The notes under the pieces were generated by a model. It was not told the DNA's origin. It made no database searches and saw only the letters and a program-made list of their open reading frames with translations. From JAJZQZ01 sp963790415 (GTDB lineage: Bacteria > Actinomycetota > Thermoleophilia > RBG-16-64-13), in assembly GCA_963790415.1 (NCBI GenBank), contig CAWBOK010000004.1, positions 35,464 through 99,463 on the forward strand: DNA of 64,000 nucleotides, given 5' to 3'. The position numbers were made by a program, and so were the translations under genes. Positions 25,972 through 34,860 of this stretch are shown here, one piece after another (position 1 is the stretch's first letter; the number at the start of each line of letters is the position of its first letter).

Positions 25972-27385
25972 CCGGGTCCGCTTCACCCGCCGGATCTCCG
26001 CCGGCACCCGCGTCGCGCTGGCCATCACTGTTTCCATCGCGATTGGCGTCGCTCTGGTCGCCGCCCTGGGCTACATCGTGCTCGACCGACAATTGGGGGC
26101 CGACCTCGACCGAACACTGCTGCGAGAATCGGAGGCCTTCGCCGCGGCCCTCAGCGCGACCGCCGGCTCCAGTGCCCGCAACCTGCCCGAGACCTCGCGC
26201 AAGTACTTGGAGGCCCGCAGCGCCGGGGAGAGCTCCGGCGCCATACTCTTGGTTCGCTTTCCCAACGGCGTAGTACTCACGAACTCTGATCTCCACTTCG
26301 AAGACGTGCCGGCCAACAAGAAGAACCTCGCACCCGCCACCTCGGCACGTTCCTACGATACTCTCAAAGTAGGCGATCGATCCTACCGCGTAGCCACGAT
26401 GCCCCTCCGCGACGCGGGCGTCGTGGTGGCTGTGTTCCAGGCCTCACTCCCCATACGGACCCACAACACTCTCACCGGTAGCCTCGCCCGAGCGCTGATC
26501 ATCTCCGGACTCTTGGTGACCCTCCTCGGCGCGCTGCTGTCGCGGTTCGTCGCACGCACGAGCCTGCGTCCGCTGCACGAAGCGGCGCGCACCGCCGGAG
26601 CCGTCACCCAATCATCGCTGTGGGAGAGAGTGTCCTACGAGGGCCCGCGCGACGACGTCGGCATCATGGTCGCCGCGCTCAACTCCATGCTCGACCGCCT
26701 CGAGACCGGCTTCTGGGAGCAACGCCGGTTCTTGGCCGACGCTTCACATGAACTCCGTACGCCGCTCACCATCGTGCGCGGTCATCTGGACGTCCTACGC
26801 GAGACCGGCGATGTGACCGCGGAGCAAGAGGAGACTCTCGACTTGGTGATGAGCGAATTGGAGCGCATGACTCAGCTGGTGAGCGACCTTCTGGCACTCG
26901 CCCGCCTCGAATCCGGACCGACTCGACCACACGAACGGCTTGACCTCGCGGAGCTGGTGGACGAAGCCGTGGTGAAGGCTCGGGGCCTCGGCCGGCGGCG
27001 GATGTCACTGGACGCGGAGGAGTCGCTGCCGGTCATGGGCGATCACGACATGCTGCTTCAGGCCCTGCTCAATCTGCTCGACAACGCCGTGGACCACACC
27101 GCGGAAGGCGGACGCATCACAGTCGCCTGCGCAGCCGAGAACGGTTCGGCGCTCGTCACGGTAGCCGATGACGGCCCCGGCATCCCTCAGGAGGAACTGG
27201 AACGCGTCTTCGATCGCTTTTACCGGTTGGGCGCGAAGCGGCCGACTGACGGGACCGGAAGCGGGCTCGGCCTGGCGATCGCGGCGCGCCTCATCGCCGT
27301 CCACCGTGGCAGCCTCACGGCCGGCAACGCTCCGGGCGGCGGGGCCGTGTTCACCCTTAGGCTGCCACGCGTCTCCGCGGTCTAG
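25946..27385 (+). CDS. Membrane sensor histidine kinase
   Basis: The 479-residue kinase has a helix at about 20-45, an extracytoplasmic region to about 165 and a second helix at about 180-200. A HAMP linker and the H-box FLADASHELRTPLTIVRGH follow, then the N-box NLLDNAVDH and the G-boxes DDGPGIP and GTGSGLGLAIA. The GTG start overlaps the regulator gene by 26 bases, so the two are coupled. The ligand-sensing region (about residues 45-165) has no domain I recognise. Confidence 0.9.
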   Translation: MSAIVSPGSRVRFTRRISAGTRVALAITVSIAIGVALVAALGYIVLDRQLGADLDRTLLRESEAFAAALSATAGSSARNLPETSRKYLEARSAGESSGAILLVRFPNGVVLTNSDLHFEDVPANKKNLAPATSARSYDTLKVGDRSYRVATMPLRDAGVVVAVFQASLPIRTHNTLTGSLARALIISGLLVTLLGALLSRFVARTSLRPLHEAARTAGAVTQSSLWERVSYEGPRDDVGIMVAALNSMLDRLETGFWEQRRFLADASHELRTPLTIVRGHLDVLRETGDVTAEQEETLDLVMSELERMTQLVSDLLALARLESGPTRPHERLDLAELVDEAVVKARGLGRRRMSLDAEESLPVMGDHDMLLQALLNLLDNAVDHTAEGGRITVACAAENGSALVTVADDGPGIPQEELERVFDRFYRLGAKRPTDGTGSGLGLAIAARLIAVHRGSLTAGNAPGGGAVFTLRLPRVSAV

Positions 27386-27498
27386 TCGGGCCGAAAGGAG
27401 ACACGACGGACGGCGACACGCCACGTCAGGGGACAGCGACGAACCTACGGTCGCGAACGGGCCCTCTGCTCGCCGCTCTCCGCGGACGCTACCTCACG

Positions 27499-28401
27499 GT
27501 GCTGACCATCGGCTACTTCGCGGTCACGAGCTTCCTCATGGCCATGGCCGGCGGCTGGCCGACACCGGACAAAGTGGTCATCGTCGGACTGGTACTCGCG
27601 TTTCTCGTGGCAAAACCGCTCACGTTCCTGAAGGACTGGATGCCGTTCGTCTTCCTCTTGGCCGCGTACGAGTATCTGCGCGGGCTTGTGCCGTCCCTCG
27701 GTTGGGCGGTGCACGTGCAGCCTCTGATCCGCGCCGACGAGTTCCTCTTCGGTCGGCTGCCCACCGTCATCCTGCAGGACATCCTCTGGGTACCCGACCA
27801 CCCGACCTGGTACGACTACGTCTTCACGCTCACCTACCTGCTGCATTTCACGCTGCCTTTGGGGTTCGCGCTCCTCCTCTGGATGCGTGACCGCACGTAT
27901 TTCCGCAGGTTCATCATCGCGCTGACCGTGCTCTCGTTCGCCGGCTTCTTGACCTACCTGTTCTACCCTGCGATGCCTCCGTGGCTGGCGTCCTATGACG
28001 GCATCATCCCCAAGCTGCATGACGTGATGGTGCGCACCACCGACCTGTTCAAGAGGGGACCCGGTCTGCCCACGCTCTACGCCGTCATGAGCCCCAACAT
28101 GGTCGCCGCGATGCCCTCGCTGCACGCCGCCTATCCCATGTTGGTCTACCTGTATGCCGTCCGGGTCTTCGGCGCGAAGGGGCACCTGTTCCTGCCCTAT
28201 CTTCTCACCGTGTGGGTCGGCATCGTCTACACCGCCAACCACTGGGCGATCGACGTGATCGCCGGCGCGCTGTACGCCGTGGCGGCGTTTGCGGCTACCG
28301 AACTTCTGTGGAGGCGCTTCGGACGACCGGGAGCGGGGTCAGAACCGGCAGAGGCACTGCCCACAGACGTGGCGGACTCGCCCGCGCGCCACACTGCGTA
28401 A
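27499..28401 (+). CDS. PAP2-superfamily membrane protein (Aur1/Ipt1-like)
   Basis: The protein of 300 residues has six or more helices and the lipid phosphatase/phosphotransferase motifs PSLHAAYPMLV and YTANHWAIDVIAGALYA, which hold the catalytic His residues. The spacing and the conserved MPPWLASYDG resemble the Aur1 (inositol phosphorylceramide synthase) group found in actinobacteria. It may move a phospho-head group between lipids. The GTG start lacks a clear ribosome site; in-frame sequence without a better start continues back towards the kinase stop. Confidence 0.78.
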   Translation: MLTIGYFAVTSFLMAMAGGWPTPDKVVIVGLVLAFLVAKPLTFLKDWMPFVFLLAAYEYLRGLVPSLGWAVHVQPLIRADEFLFGRLPTVILQDILWVPDHPTWYDYVFTLTYLLHFTLPLGFALLLWMRDRTYFRRFIIALTVLSFAGFLTYLFYPAMPPWLASYDGIIPKLHDVMVRTTDLFKRGPGLPTLYAVMSPNMVAAMPSLHAAYPMLVYLYAVRVFGAKGHLFLPYLLTVWVGIVYTANHWAIDVIAGALYAVAAFAATELLWRRFGRPGAGSEPAEALPTDVADSPARHTA

Positions 28402-28412
28402 CGCGGGGCGCA

Positions 28413-29429
28413 TCACTCCAGGAACGACGCACGCACTAGTTCGGGGGCCAGGCGACCCGCATGGAACGTCCGGCCGCTTTCGGCGTTGGTGATCCACACT
28501 TCGGCGGGACTGAAGAGCAGGGGATCGATCTCGTAGAAGTCGGCGCATGCCCGCTCATAGAGGCGCCCGAACAGGACGCCGTAGTCGGCGGAGGCAGAAG
28601 AAGGCAGCCGGTCCAGCACCGCTTCGATCGCAGCATCGTCGCACATCACGGTGAGCCAGACCCGCCCCCCATAGAGGATGCCGTCGTTGGTGCGGCCCAC
28701 GGCGGCCAGGTCGTCGGCCGACACCGGAGCCACCGGACAGGAGCCGGACGCGGCCACCACCCGCGTGAGATCGAAACCCGAGCGGTAGAGCTTGTAGAGG
28801 GCGGTCTCGACCACCCGCGCGGCTATCTGCACCGATCCCGCGAGACCCGCCGTGGGCGCGATCAGCAGGTACACCCCTTCCGCCGTGGCGCGGCAGCAAC
28901 CCTCGGCGATCCACAGCGCAGCATGTGCGGAAGGCAGATCCCATGTCTCCATGCAGAGCACGGCGGCCGAGGCCTGTTCACGGTGTGGGATTCGCTCGAA
29001 GACCGGCTCCCGGCGGCAGAGTGCCCGGGCGGGCCCTGAGCCCAGGGCGTAGAAGCCGGGAACATCGCCGTCGGCGGGCACCTGCACCGCCCACCCGGCA
29101 AGCTGGGACCCCATGCACGCGAGCAGCGGGTGCCTCACGTCGACCTCGACGCCCGGCCACGACCACCCCCCGACGTCGACGACCGTCAGCCGCACATCGC
29201 CCAATCCGGCCATACAGACCTCGGCGTACAGACGGCCGGCCTCGGCGGAGCCCACCGCCCGCGCCCCGCAGTCGACCACGGTCGCGCCGTTCTCGAGCCG
29301 AGTGACCGCGATGCCCAGGCCCACAGCACCGACGATCATGCCCTCGACGATAGCCGCCGCGCGATCGTTCAGACTGAGCGCCGACGACGTGTCGTGGTAT
29401 GCGGCGAGAATCGGGTCGTCTACGCCCAC
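28413..29429 (-). CDS. mch: Methenyl-tetrahydromethanopterin cyclohydrolase (Mch)
   Basis: The protein of about 338 residues matches Mch along its length: LSLNDRAAAIVEGMI, ENGATVVDCGARAVGS, HPLLACMGSQLAGWAV, ALGSGPARAL, YLLIAPTAGLAGSVQIAARV and GRTNDGILYGGRVWLTV. Mch opens N5,N10-methenyl-H4MPT to N5-formyl-H4MPT in methanogens and in some methylotrophic bacteria. Here it lies 317 bases downstream of metF on the same strand, beside folate-type C1 genes, and no other H4MPT gene is in view. The GTG start at 29429 has GGTGAG before it; a GTG 33 bases further upstream is possible. The tail converges with the PAP2 gene. Confidence 0.85.
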   Translation of the reverse strand: MGVDDPILAAYHDTSSALSLNDRAAAIVEGMIVGAVGLGIAVTRLENGATVVDCGARAVGSAEAGRLYAEVCMAGLGDVRLTVVDVGGWSWPGVEVDVRHPLLACMGSQLAGWAVQVPADGDVPGFYALGSGPARALCRREPVFERIPHREQASAAVLCMETWDLPSAHAALWIAEGCCRATAEGVYLLIAPTAGLAGSVQIAARVVETALYKLYRSGFDLTRVVAASGSCPVAPVSADDLAAVGRTNDGILYGGRVWLTVMCDDAAIEAVLDRLPSSASADYGVLFGRLYERACADFYEIDPLLFSPAEVWITNAESGRTFHAGRLAPELVRASFLE

Positions 29430-29746
29430 AGCCGACTCACCGCCACACCCGCTTGGGCGCACTCACAAGCCACGACGACTCCTCCCACAAGGCCAACCTC
29501 TCCGATCTCGCCTGCACGCCTCGATCGGCTGCGCGCATGACGGATTGTAGCGCTCGGCGGCCATCCGACCCACTCGACTCGATCCGCTGGTTCGGCCGGC
29601 CGCACCGAGGCAAGCCGAACTCGCCCCCTGCCTCGTGCTGCCACACACTAGCGTCGGGAACGAGCGGACCCCCACAGTACTCCGAGCGGCCCGGGACCGG
29701 CCGGCGGGCGAAGGATCTGCCTGTCAGCCCACCGGCTATGTACCTC
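29430..29746. other. Non-coding gap between metF and mch
   Basis: The 317 bases hold no open frame I trust. Apparent frames on both strands are short and lack ribosome sites. No strong hairpin or T-tract follows metF. An mch promoter may lie here but I cannot identify it. Confidence 0.5.
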
Positions 29747-30643
29747 TCAGGCGACCAACTCGGCGGCAGCCAGGATGTCCGGGACCACCTCTTCCTTTCC
29801 GATCGCCATGATGTGCACGCCGTCACACAAGGCGTTCTCATGGATCTCTTTGATCATCCGGCCGGCGATCTCGATGCCCTTGGCCACTCCGGTGCCCTTG
29901 GGGGCAGCAGCCAGCTCGTCGATGAGATGCTGGGGCACGAAGATCCCCGGGACGTTGTTGGTCATGTACCTGGCCATGTTCGCAGAGGAGAGGAGTACGA
30001 TCCCGGCCAGGATCTTCACCGGATATTGGCGTGCGAACTCCATGAAGCCGGCGAAGTTGTCCAGGTCGTAGATGGCCTGCGTCTGGATGAACTCGGCCCC
30101 CGCCTCCACCTTCTTTTCGAATTTGACCAGCTGCGGCTCGATGGGGTCCGCCTCGGGCGTGACGATGGCCCCGGCGCAGAACTCCAAGCCGCCGTTCAGC
30201 TCGACCTCGTTGCCGCCCAGGTCGTACCCCGACTCCAGCGTGCGGATGGCGTGCAGGAGCTGGACCGAATCCAGATCGAAGACACCCATGGCCTGCTTGT
30301 GGTCGCCCACGGGCACCGCGTCGCCGGTGAGGCACAACACGTTCTTCACCCCGCGGCTGGCGGCGAAGAGCAGGTCGGCCTCCAGGGCCATGCGGTTGCG
30401 ATCGCGGCAGGTCATCTGCAGGATGGGCTCGCCACCGTGCTCCTGGATGAGCAGGCAGCCGCCCAGGGAAGGGTAGCGCATCACCGAGCTCTGGTGGTCG
30501 GTGACGTTCAGACCGACCACCATGTCCTTCAGAAGATCGATGTGGTGCACCAGTGTCTCCAGATTGGTGCCTTTGGGTGGAGCCACCTCGCTTGTGACAA
30601 CGAAGTCACCGGAGTCCAAAGCTTCTCTCAGCCGCGACGCCAT
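29747..30643 (-). CDS. metF: 5,10-methylenetetrahydrofolate reductase (MetF)
   Basis: The 298-residue TIM-barrel flavoprotein begins MASRLREALDSGDFVVTSEV with the catalytic Glu in TSEVAPPKG. It has DHQSSVMR, LQMTCRDRNR, NVLCLTGDAVPVGDHKQAMG and a C-terminal FVPQHLIDELAAA. It reduces methylene-THF to methyl-THF, using FAD. AAGGAGG lies five bases before the ATG. It follows metV by 14 bases and the NuoF-GltD fusion gene is next upstream, so electrons may come from that complex rather than directly from NADH. Confidence 0.92.
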   Translation of the reverse strand: MASRLREALDSGDFVVTSEVAPPKGTNLETLVHHIDLLKDMVVGLNVTDHQSSVMRYPSLGGCLLIQEHGGEPILQMTCRDRNRMALEADLLFAASRGVKNVLCLTGDAVPVGDHKQAMGVFDLDSVQLLHAIRTLESGYDLGGNEVELNGGLEFCAGAIVTPEADPIEPQLVKFEKKVEAGAEFIQTQAIYDLDNFAGFMEFARQYPVKILAGIVLLSSANMARYMTNNVPGIFVPQHLIDELAAAPKGTGVAKGIEIAGRMIKEIHENALCDGVHIMAIGKEEVVPDILAAAELVA

Positions 30644-30657
30644 GTCAGCCTCCTTCC

Positions 30658-31302
30658 TCAGGCTATCCTGGTTGCCCGTGGCCGCGGCATCACCTGATGA
30701 TCCATGGGCGGCCGGTACGCCCGCATCAGGGGGAGTCGACCCTGCGCCTTGAGGCGGTCGTAGATCAGCGTCCACGCGCAGTCCATCTGCGCATCGACCT
30801 CGCACTTGCCTTTGTTCGTGCCGCCACACGGGCCGTTCATGAGCCCCTTGTGGCAGGCCACGACAGGACAGATGCCGGCCGTCTCGCCCAGGACGCAGTG
30901 GCCGCACTGGCCGCAGGCTTCGTAGAAGCGGCCCGGCGACTCCTCCACTCCTATGAAGAGGGTGTCGAGCGCGGGCATGACCGGCCGGTCGATGTAGAGA
31001 TTCAAACGGTGCACGCCCAGGGCGCAGGTCATGGCCAGGATGCAGCCGGCATCGTCGATGGCTCGGCTGTTCTCCTTCATGCTGACTTCCGTCATCTCGT
31101 CACAGGCCGTCGGGATGACCGTCCAACCGCTGACCCACTTCTCCATCTCCTCCAGGCGACCCTTCATCTCGAGCACCTGATCGATCCCGCCCGTTTTGGT
31201 CACGGTGGTACAGGTGCCGCAACCGACGATGAAGACGCGGTCCAACCCGGTCAACTGCCGCTGGAGCTCCTCGAGGCTCTTCTGCTTGGTTATGGATTTC
31301 AT
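30658..31302 (-). CDS. metV: MetV-like iron-sulfur/zinc subunit of methylene-THF reductase
   Basis: The 214-residue protein is Cys-rich. It starts MKSITKQKSLEELQRQL, has FIVGCGTCTTVTKTGG near residue 30, and a C-terminal cluster CGQCGHC, GICPVVACHKGLMNGPCGG and GKCEVD. This is the MetV (MTHFR C-terminal) family, which partners MetF in acetogens and carries electron-transfer clusters to its flavin. It lies between the NuoF-GltD fusion and metF with gaps of 11 and 14 bases, so the three gene products probably work together. Confidence 0.9.
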   Translation of the reverse strand: MKSITKQKSLEELQRQLTGLDRVFIVGCGTCTTVTKTGGIDQVLEMKGRLEEMEKWVSGWTVIPTACDEMTEVSMKENSRAIDDAGCILAMTCALGVHRLNLYIDRPVMPALDTLFIGVEESPGRFYEACGQCGHCVLGETAGICPVVACHKGLMNGPCGGTNKGKCEVDAQMDCAWTLIYDRLKAQGRLPLMRAYRPPMDHQVMPRPRATRIA

Positions 31303-31313
31303 ATCGCCCGCCT

Positions 31314-34300
31314 TTAGTCGAGGTCGCAACGTAGGCAGCGCTTCGCTTCTTGCCTCGCCTGCTCTTCGGAGTAGTTGAGTTCGATCTCGTCGAAGCACGC
31401 GCACCTCAGGGAAGCAGCCAGCACCGGCACCTCCAGCCGCGGCTGGAGCTCCCAGGTCTCCTCGATCTCCCGCTGCTCCGCCTGCACCACGGCCCCCGCT
31501 ATCTTGCGGTCGTAGACCTCTACGCGGGAGCTGTCGGCGCTCAGGTACTTCTCGATGGCCATGGCGGCGCGCCTGCCCGCGGCAATGGCCTCGATGACCA
31601 TGGCGGGGCCGGTGACGAAGTCACCGCCTGCGAAGACGCCGGGGACATTCGTGCAGAGGGTGTTGCTGTCCACCATCAGCGTCTCCCAGCGGGTCCGCTC
31701 CAGCGCGCTGTCCTTCGGGAGGAACGTCAGGTCGGGCGCCTGGCCCACAGCGGCGATGACCGTATCGGCGTCGACGAAGAACTCGGAGCCGGCGAGCGGG
31801 ATCGGTCTCCGGCGGCCGCTCGCATCGGGCTCGCCCAGGGTCATGTGCACGCACTGAAGGCCGATCGCCTTCCAATCGCGGTTGACGATACGTGTGGGGC
31901 TGACAAGGAAGTTCACGTGGATACCCTCATCGATGACCTGGTCGTACTCGACCTCCGTCACCGGCATCTCCTCGCGGGACCGCCGGTAGTAGATCTCCAC
32001 GTCCTCGGCGCCCAGGCGGAGGGCGGTGCGCGCGGCATCCAGGGCCACGTTGCCGCCGCCGATGACGGCCGTCCGCTTCCCCACCTTCACGTCCCTCGCC
32101 AACTTCACGTCGCGCAGGAAGCGTAGCCCGTAGTAGAAGCCCTCCAGCTCCTCCATTTCTCCCGGTATGCCGATCCGCTGGCTACGTTGAGCCCCAGCGG
32201 CGATGAACACGGCGGAATGGCCGTCCCGCATGAGGTCGTCCACGGTGAGGTTCACGTTTATGGGCGTGCTGTACTCGATCGACACCCCGCAGTTGACGAT
32301 ATGGTCGATCTCCCGCTGGATCACCGATTCCGGCAGGCGGAACTCGGGAAGGGCGACCGCGAGCATGCCACCCGCCACGGGCATGGCTTCGAACACAGTG
32401 ACGGGGTAGCCGTCCTTCGCGAGGAAGTAAGCGCAGGAGAGACCGGTGGGGCCTGCCCCCACCACCGCCACTTTCTGACTCTTGGTCTGAGGGAAGGGCT
32501 CGGGCTCCGCGGGACCGCGCTCGAAGTACCAGTCGGCGGCAAAACGCTTGAGCGAGCGGATGGCCACCGGCTCATCGAGCTCGCCCCGGCGGCAGCGGTT
32601 CTCGCAGGGGTGGTGGCAGATGCGGCCGCAGATGGACGGGAAGGGGTTGCGCTCCCTGATGATGGCGACCGCGCCCTCGTAGTCCCCTTCGGAGATGGCG
32701 GCGACGTACTTCGGCACATTCACTCCCGCCGGACAGGTGTGCTGGCAGGGGGAGATCATCAGGGCATCGCAGGCCGCCGCCGGGCACTGCTTCTCCCTGA
32801 TGTGGGCCTCGTACTCGTCCCGGAAGTAGGTGATGGTGGAGAGCACCGGGTTGGGGGCCGTCTGCCCCAGCCCGCAGAGGGAGCACTCCTTGACCGTCTG
32901 GGCGACGGTCAGCAGTGTGTCGATGTCTTCGTCCCGCCCTTGGCCCTCGGTGATCCGCGTCAGGATCTGCAGCATCTGTCTGGTTCCCAGACGGCAGGCG
33001 GTGCACTTGCCGCACGATTCGGCCTGGGTGAAGCTGAGGAAGTAGCGCGCCACATCGACCATGCAGGCGGTCTCGTCCATCACGACCATGCCCCCGGAGC
33101 CCATGATGGACCCGACCCCGGCCAGCGACTCGTAGTCCACCGGCAGATCGACGAAGCGGGCGGGGATGCAGCCGCCCGAGGGGCCCCCGGTCTGGACCGC
33201 CTTGAGCTTCTTGCCCCGGGGGATGCCGCCGCCGATGTCGAAGACGATCGTCGACAGGGGCGTGCCCATCGGGACTTCCACCAGACCGCTGTTGGCGATC
33301 TTGCCGGTCAGGGCGAAGACGGCCGTGCCGGCGCTCTTCTCCGTGCCGATACCGCTGAACCACTCCGCGCCCCGTTCGATGATCACGGGGACCGCCGAGA
33401 GGGTCTTCACGTTGTTGATGATGGTCGGCTTCCCGTCCAGCCCCGATTGCGGCGGGAAAGGAGGACGGGGTCGCGGCATCCCCCGCCGGCTCTCGATGGA
33501 CGCTATGAGGGCCGTCTCCTCACCGCACACGAAAGCGCCGGCCCCCTCCTTGACGTGCACACGAAAATCGAACCCGGAACTCAGGATATCGGTGCCCAGG
33601 TACCCGTGCTCCTCCGCTTGAGCCACGGCGTGACGCAGGCGCTTGACCGCCAGCGGATACTCGGCGCGCACGTACACGTAGCCCTCTGCGGCGCCGATGG
33701 CATAGCCGGCGATCGTCAACCCCTCGATCAGACTCAGCGGGCTCGCCTCCAGGATGGACCGGTCCATGAACGCTCCCGGGTCACCCTCGTCGGCGTTGCA
33801 GATGGCGTATTTCACCGCGCCCGGAGCGTCGTGGCAGAACTGCCACTTGCGCCCTGTCGGAAAGCCGGCTCCGCCGCGCCCGCGCAGCCCCGACCTCATG
33901 ATCTCGTCGATCACCCCCTGGGGTGTCATGTCCAACAGGGCCTTCTGGAGCGAGCCGTAGCCGCCGTCCTCGAGGTAGTCCTCGATCCGCTCGGGGTTGA
34001 TGCGCCCGCAGTGGCGCAGGATGATGCGCTCCTGGCCCTTGTAGAAGGCGATCTCCGAGTAGAGGGGGATGGCCTCGCCGGTGACCGGGTCACGGTAGAA
34101 CAGACGTTCGACCGGCCTGCCGTCCCGGATATGAGACTCCACGATCTCGACGGCATCCTCGGCCTCCACATGGGTGTAGAAGATGCCCTCCGGCTCGACC
34201 ACCACGTTGGGACCCTGCTCGCAGAAACCGTGACAGCCGCTGAAATCCACCAGAGCGGTCGTCATGTTGCGCCGCGCCATCGCCTCCTTGAGCGACTCGT

Positions 34301-34370
34301 AGACGGCGTCCGCACCCGCCGAGACGCAGCCCGTACCTTTGCAGACGAAGATGGTCTTGTGTCCCCGCAT
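31314..34370 (-). CDS. NuoF-GltD fusion flavoprotein (NADH and NADPH modules in one chain)
   Basis: The 1018-residue protein has four parts. Residues 1-85 are a thioredoxin-like [2Fe-2S] domain (CKGTGC, CHGFC). About 90-520 is NuoF with SGLRGRGGAGFPTGRKW for NADH, CNADEGDPGAFMDR for FMN, an SLBB region and ESCGKCTACRLG for a [4Fe-4S] cluster. About 540-960 is GltD-like: HTCPAGVNVPKYV, CGRICHHPCENRC, FAD motif VAVVGAGPTGLSCAYFL, NADPH motif AVIGGGNVALDAARTA and GGDFVTGPAMVIEA. A Cys-rich tail follows. In HydB-type NuoF proteins a two-cluster ferredoxin domain follows CPAAAC; here GltD replaces it. The pairing suggests electron transfer between NADH, NADPH and ferredoxin, possibly bifurcating. 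The NuoE gene ends one base before it. Confidence 0.88.
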   Translation of the reverse strand: MRGHKTIFVCKGTGCVSAGADAVYESLKEAMARRNMTTALVDFSGCHGFCEQGPNVVVEPEGIFYTHVEAEDAVEIVESHIRDGRPVERLFYRDPVTGEAIPLYSEIAFYKGQERIILRHCGRINPERIEDYLEDGGYGSLQKALLDMTPQGVIDEIMRSGLRGRGGAGFPTGRKWQFCHDAPGAVKYAICNADEGDPGAFMDRSILEASPLSLIEGLTIAGYAIGAAEGYVYVRAEYPLAVKRLRHAVAQAEEHGYLGTDILSSGFDFRVHVKEGAGAFVCGEETALIASIESRRGMPRPRPPFPPQSGLDGKPTIINNVKTLSAVPVIIERGAEWFSGIGTEKSAGTAVFALTGKIANSGLVEVPMGTPLSTIVFDIGGGIPRGKKLKAVQTGGPSGGCIPARFVDLPVDYESLAGVGSIMGSGGMVVMDETACMVDVARYFLSFTQAESCGKCTACRLGTRQMLQILTRITEGQGRDEDIDTLLTVAQTVKECSLCGLGQTAPNPVLSTITYFRDEYEAHIREKQCPAAACDALMISPCQHTCPAGVNVPKYVAAISEGDYEGAVAIIRERNPFPSICGRICHHPCENRCRRGELDEPVAIRSLKRFAADWYFERGPAEPEPFPQTKSQKVAVVGAGPTGLSCAYFLAKDGYPVTVFEAMPVAGGMLAVALPEFRLPESVIQREIDHIVNCGVSIEYSTPINVNLTVDDLMRDGHSAVFIAAGAQRSQRIGIPGEMEELEGFYYGLRFLRDVKLARDVKVGKRTAVIGGGNVALDAARTALRLGAEDVEIYYRRSREEMPVTEVEYDQVIDEGIHVNFLVSPTRIVNRDWKAIGLQCVHMTLGEPDASGRRRPIPLAGSEFFVDADTVIAAVGQAPDLTFLPKDSALERTRWETLMVDSNTLCTNVPGVFAGGDFVTGPAMVIEAIAAGRRAAMAIEKYLSADSSRVEVYDRKIAGAVVQAEQREIEETWELQPRLEVPVLAASLRCACFDEIELNYSEEQARQEAKRCLRCDLD

Positions 34371-34371
34371 G

Positions 34372-34860
34372 CTAATCACCGCCTTTCGGCGCACCGAGCA
34401 ACAGGGCGACCTTCTTCGGGTTCAGCAGTCCGTAGGTGGTTCTTCCTATGGTCATGTTGGGCGCTAGGGCGCAGACGCCGATGCAGGCAACGGTCTCGAG
34501 CGTGTATTCCAGATCGGGTGTGGTCTCGCCCTCCTCCAACCCCAGATGTTGCTTGACCAGCTTGAGGATCGTCTTTGCTCCCCGTACGTGACAGGCCGTC
34601 CCCCGGCACACCGTCACGATCTGCTTCCCCCGCGGCTCCGTGTGGAGCTGGGAATAGAAGGTTATGACACCCTGGACCTGAGCCGGGAACAACCCCACGG
34701 CGTCGGCCACCGGCCGGATCGCCCCCGGGGGGATGTAGCCGCATGTGTCCTGGATCTCCTGGAGCAGAGGGATCATGGCCCACTTCTCGTGCTCGTAGCG
34801 GGTGATGATCGCCGCGATGACCTCAGGGTCGGGCGGCGGTCGCAGCAGTAGATCAGTCAT
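34372..34860 (-). CDS. NuoE-like [2Fe-2S] subunit
   Basis: The 162-residue thioredoxin-fold subunit has VTVCRGTACHVRGA and ETVACIGVCALAPNM, giving the C-x4-C and C-x3-C ligands of the NuoE [2Fe-2S] cluster. The N-terminal helical region is ALHL-type (MIPLLQEIQDTCGYIPPGAI). AAAGGAGG precedes the ATG, which overlaps the molybdopterin-type gene by eight bases. It should form the diaphorase unit with the NuoF part of the next gene product. Confidence 0.9.
   Translation of the reverse strand: MTDLLLRPPPDPEVIAAIITRYEHEKWAMIPLLQEIQDTCGYIPPGAIRPVADAVGLFPAQVQGVITFYSQLHTEPRGKQIVTVCRGTACHVRGAKTILKLVKQHLGLEEGETTPDLEYTLETVACIGVCALAPNMTIGRTTYGLLNPKKVALLLGAPKGGD

Noticed and set aside
29463..29746. Riboswitch or leader upstream of mch
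   Set aside because: No recognisable aptamer core or terminator/antiterminator pair could be found by eye.
32187..34556. A 789-codon open frame on the plus strand across the NuoF-GltD gene
   Set aside because: It is antisense to a protein with clear domains, has no ribosome site, and its product (His/Arg/Gly-rich) resembles no family; long antisense frames are expected at this GC content.
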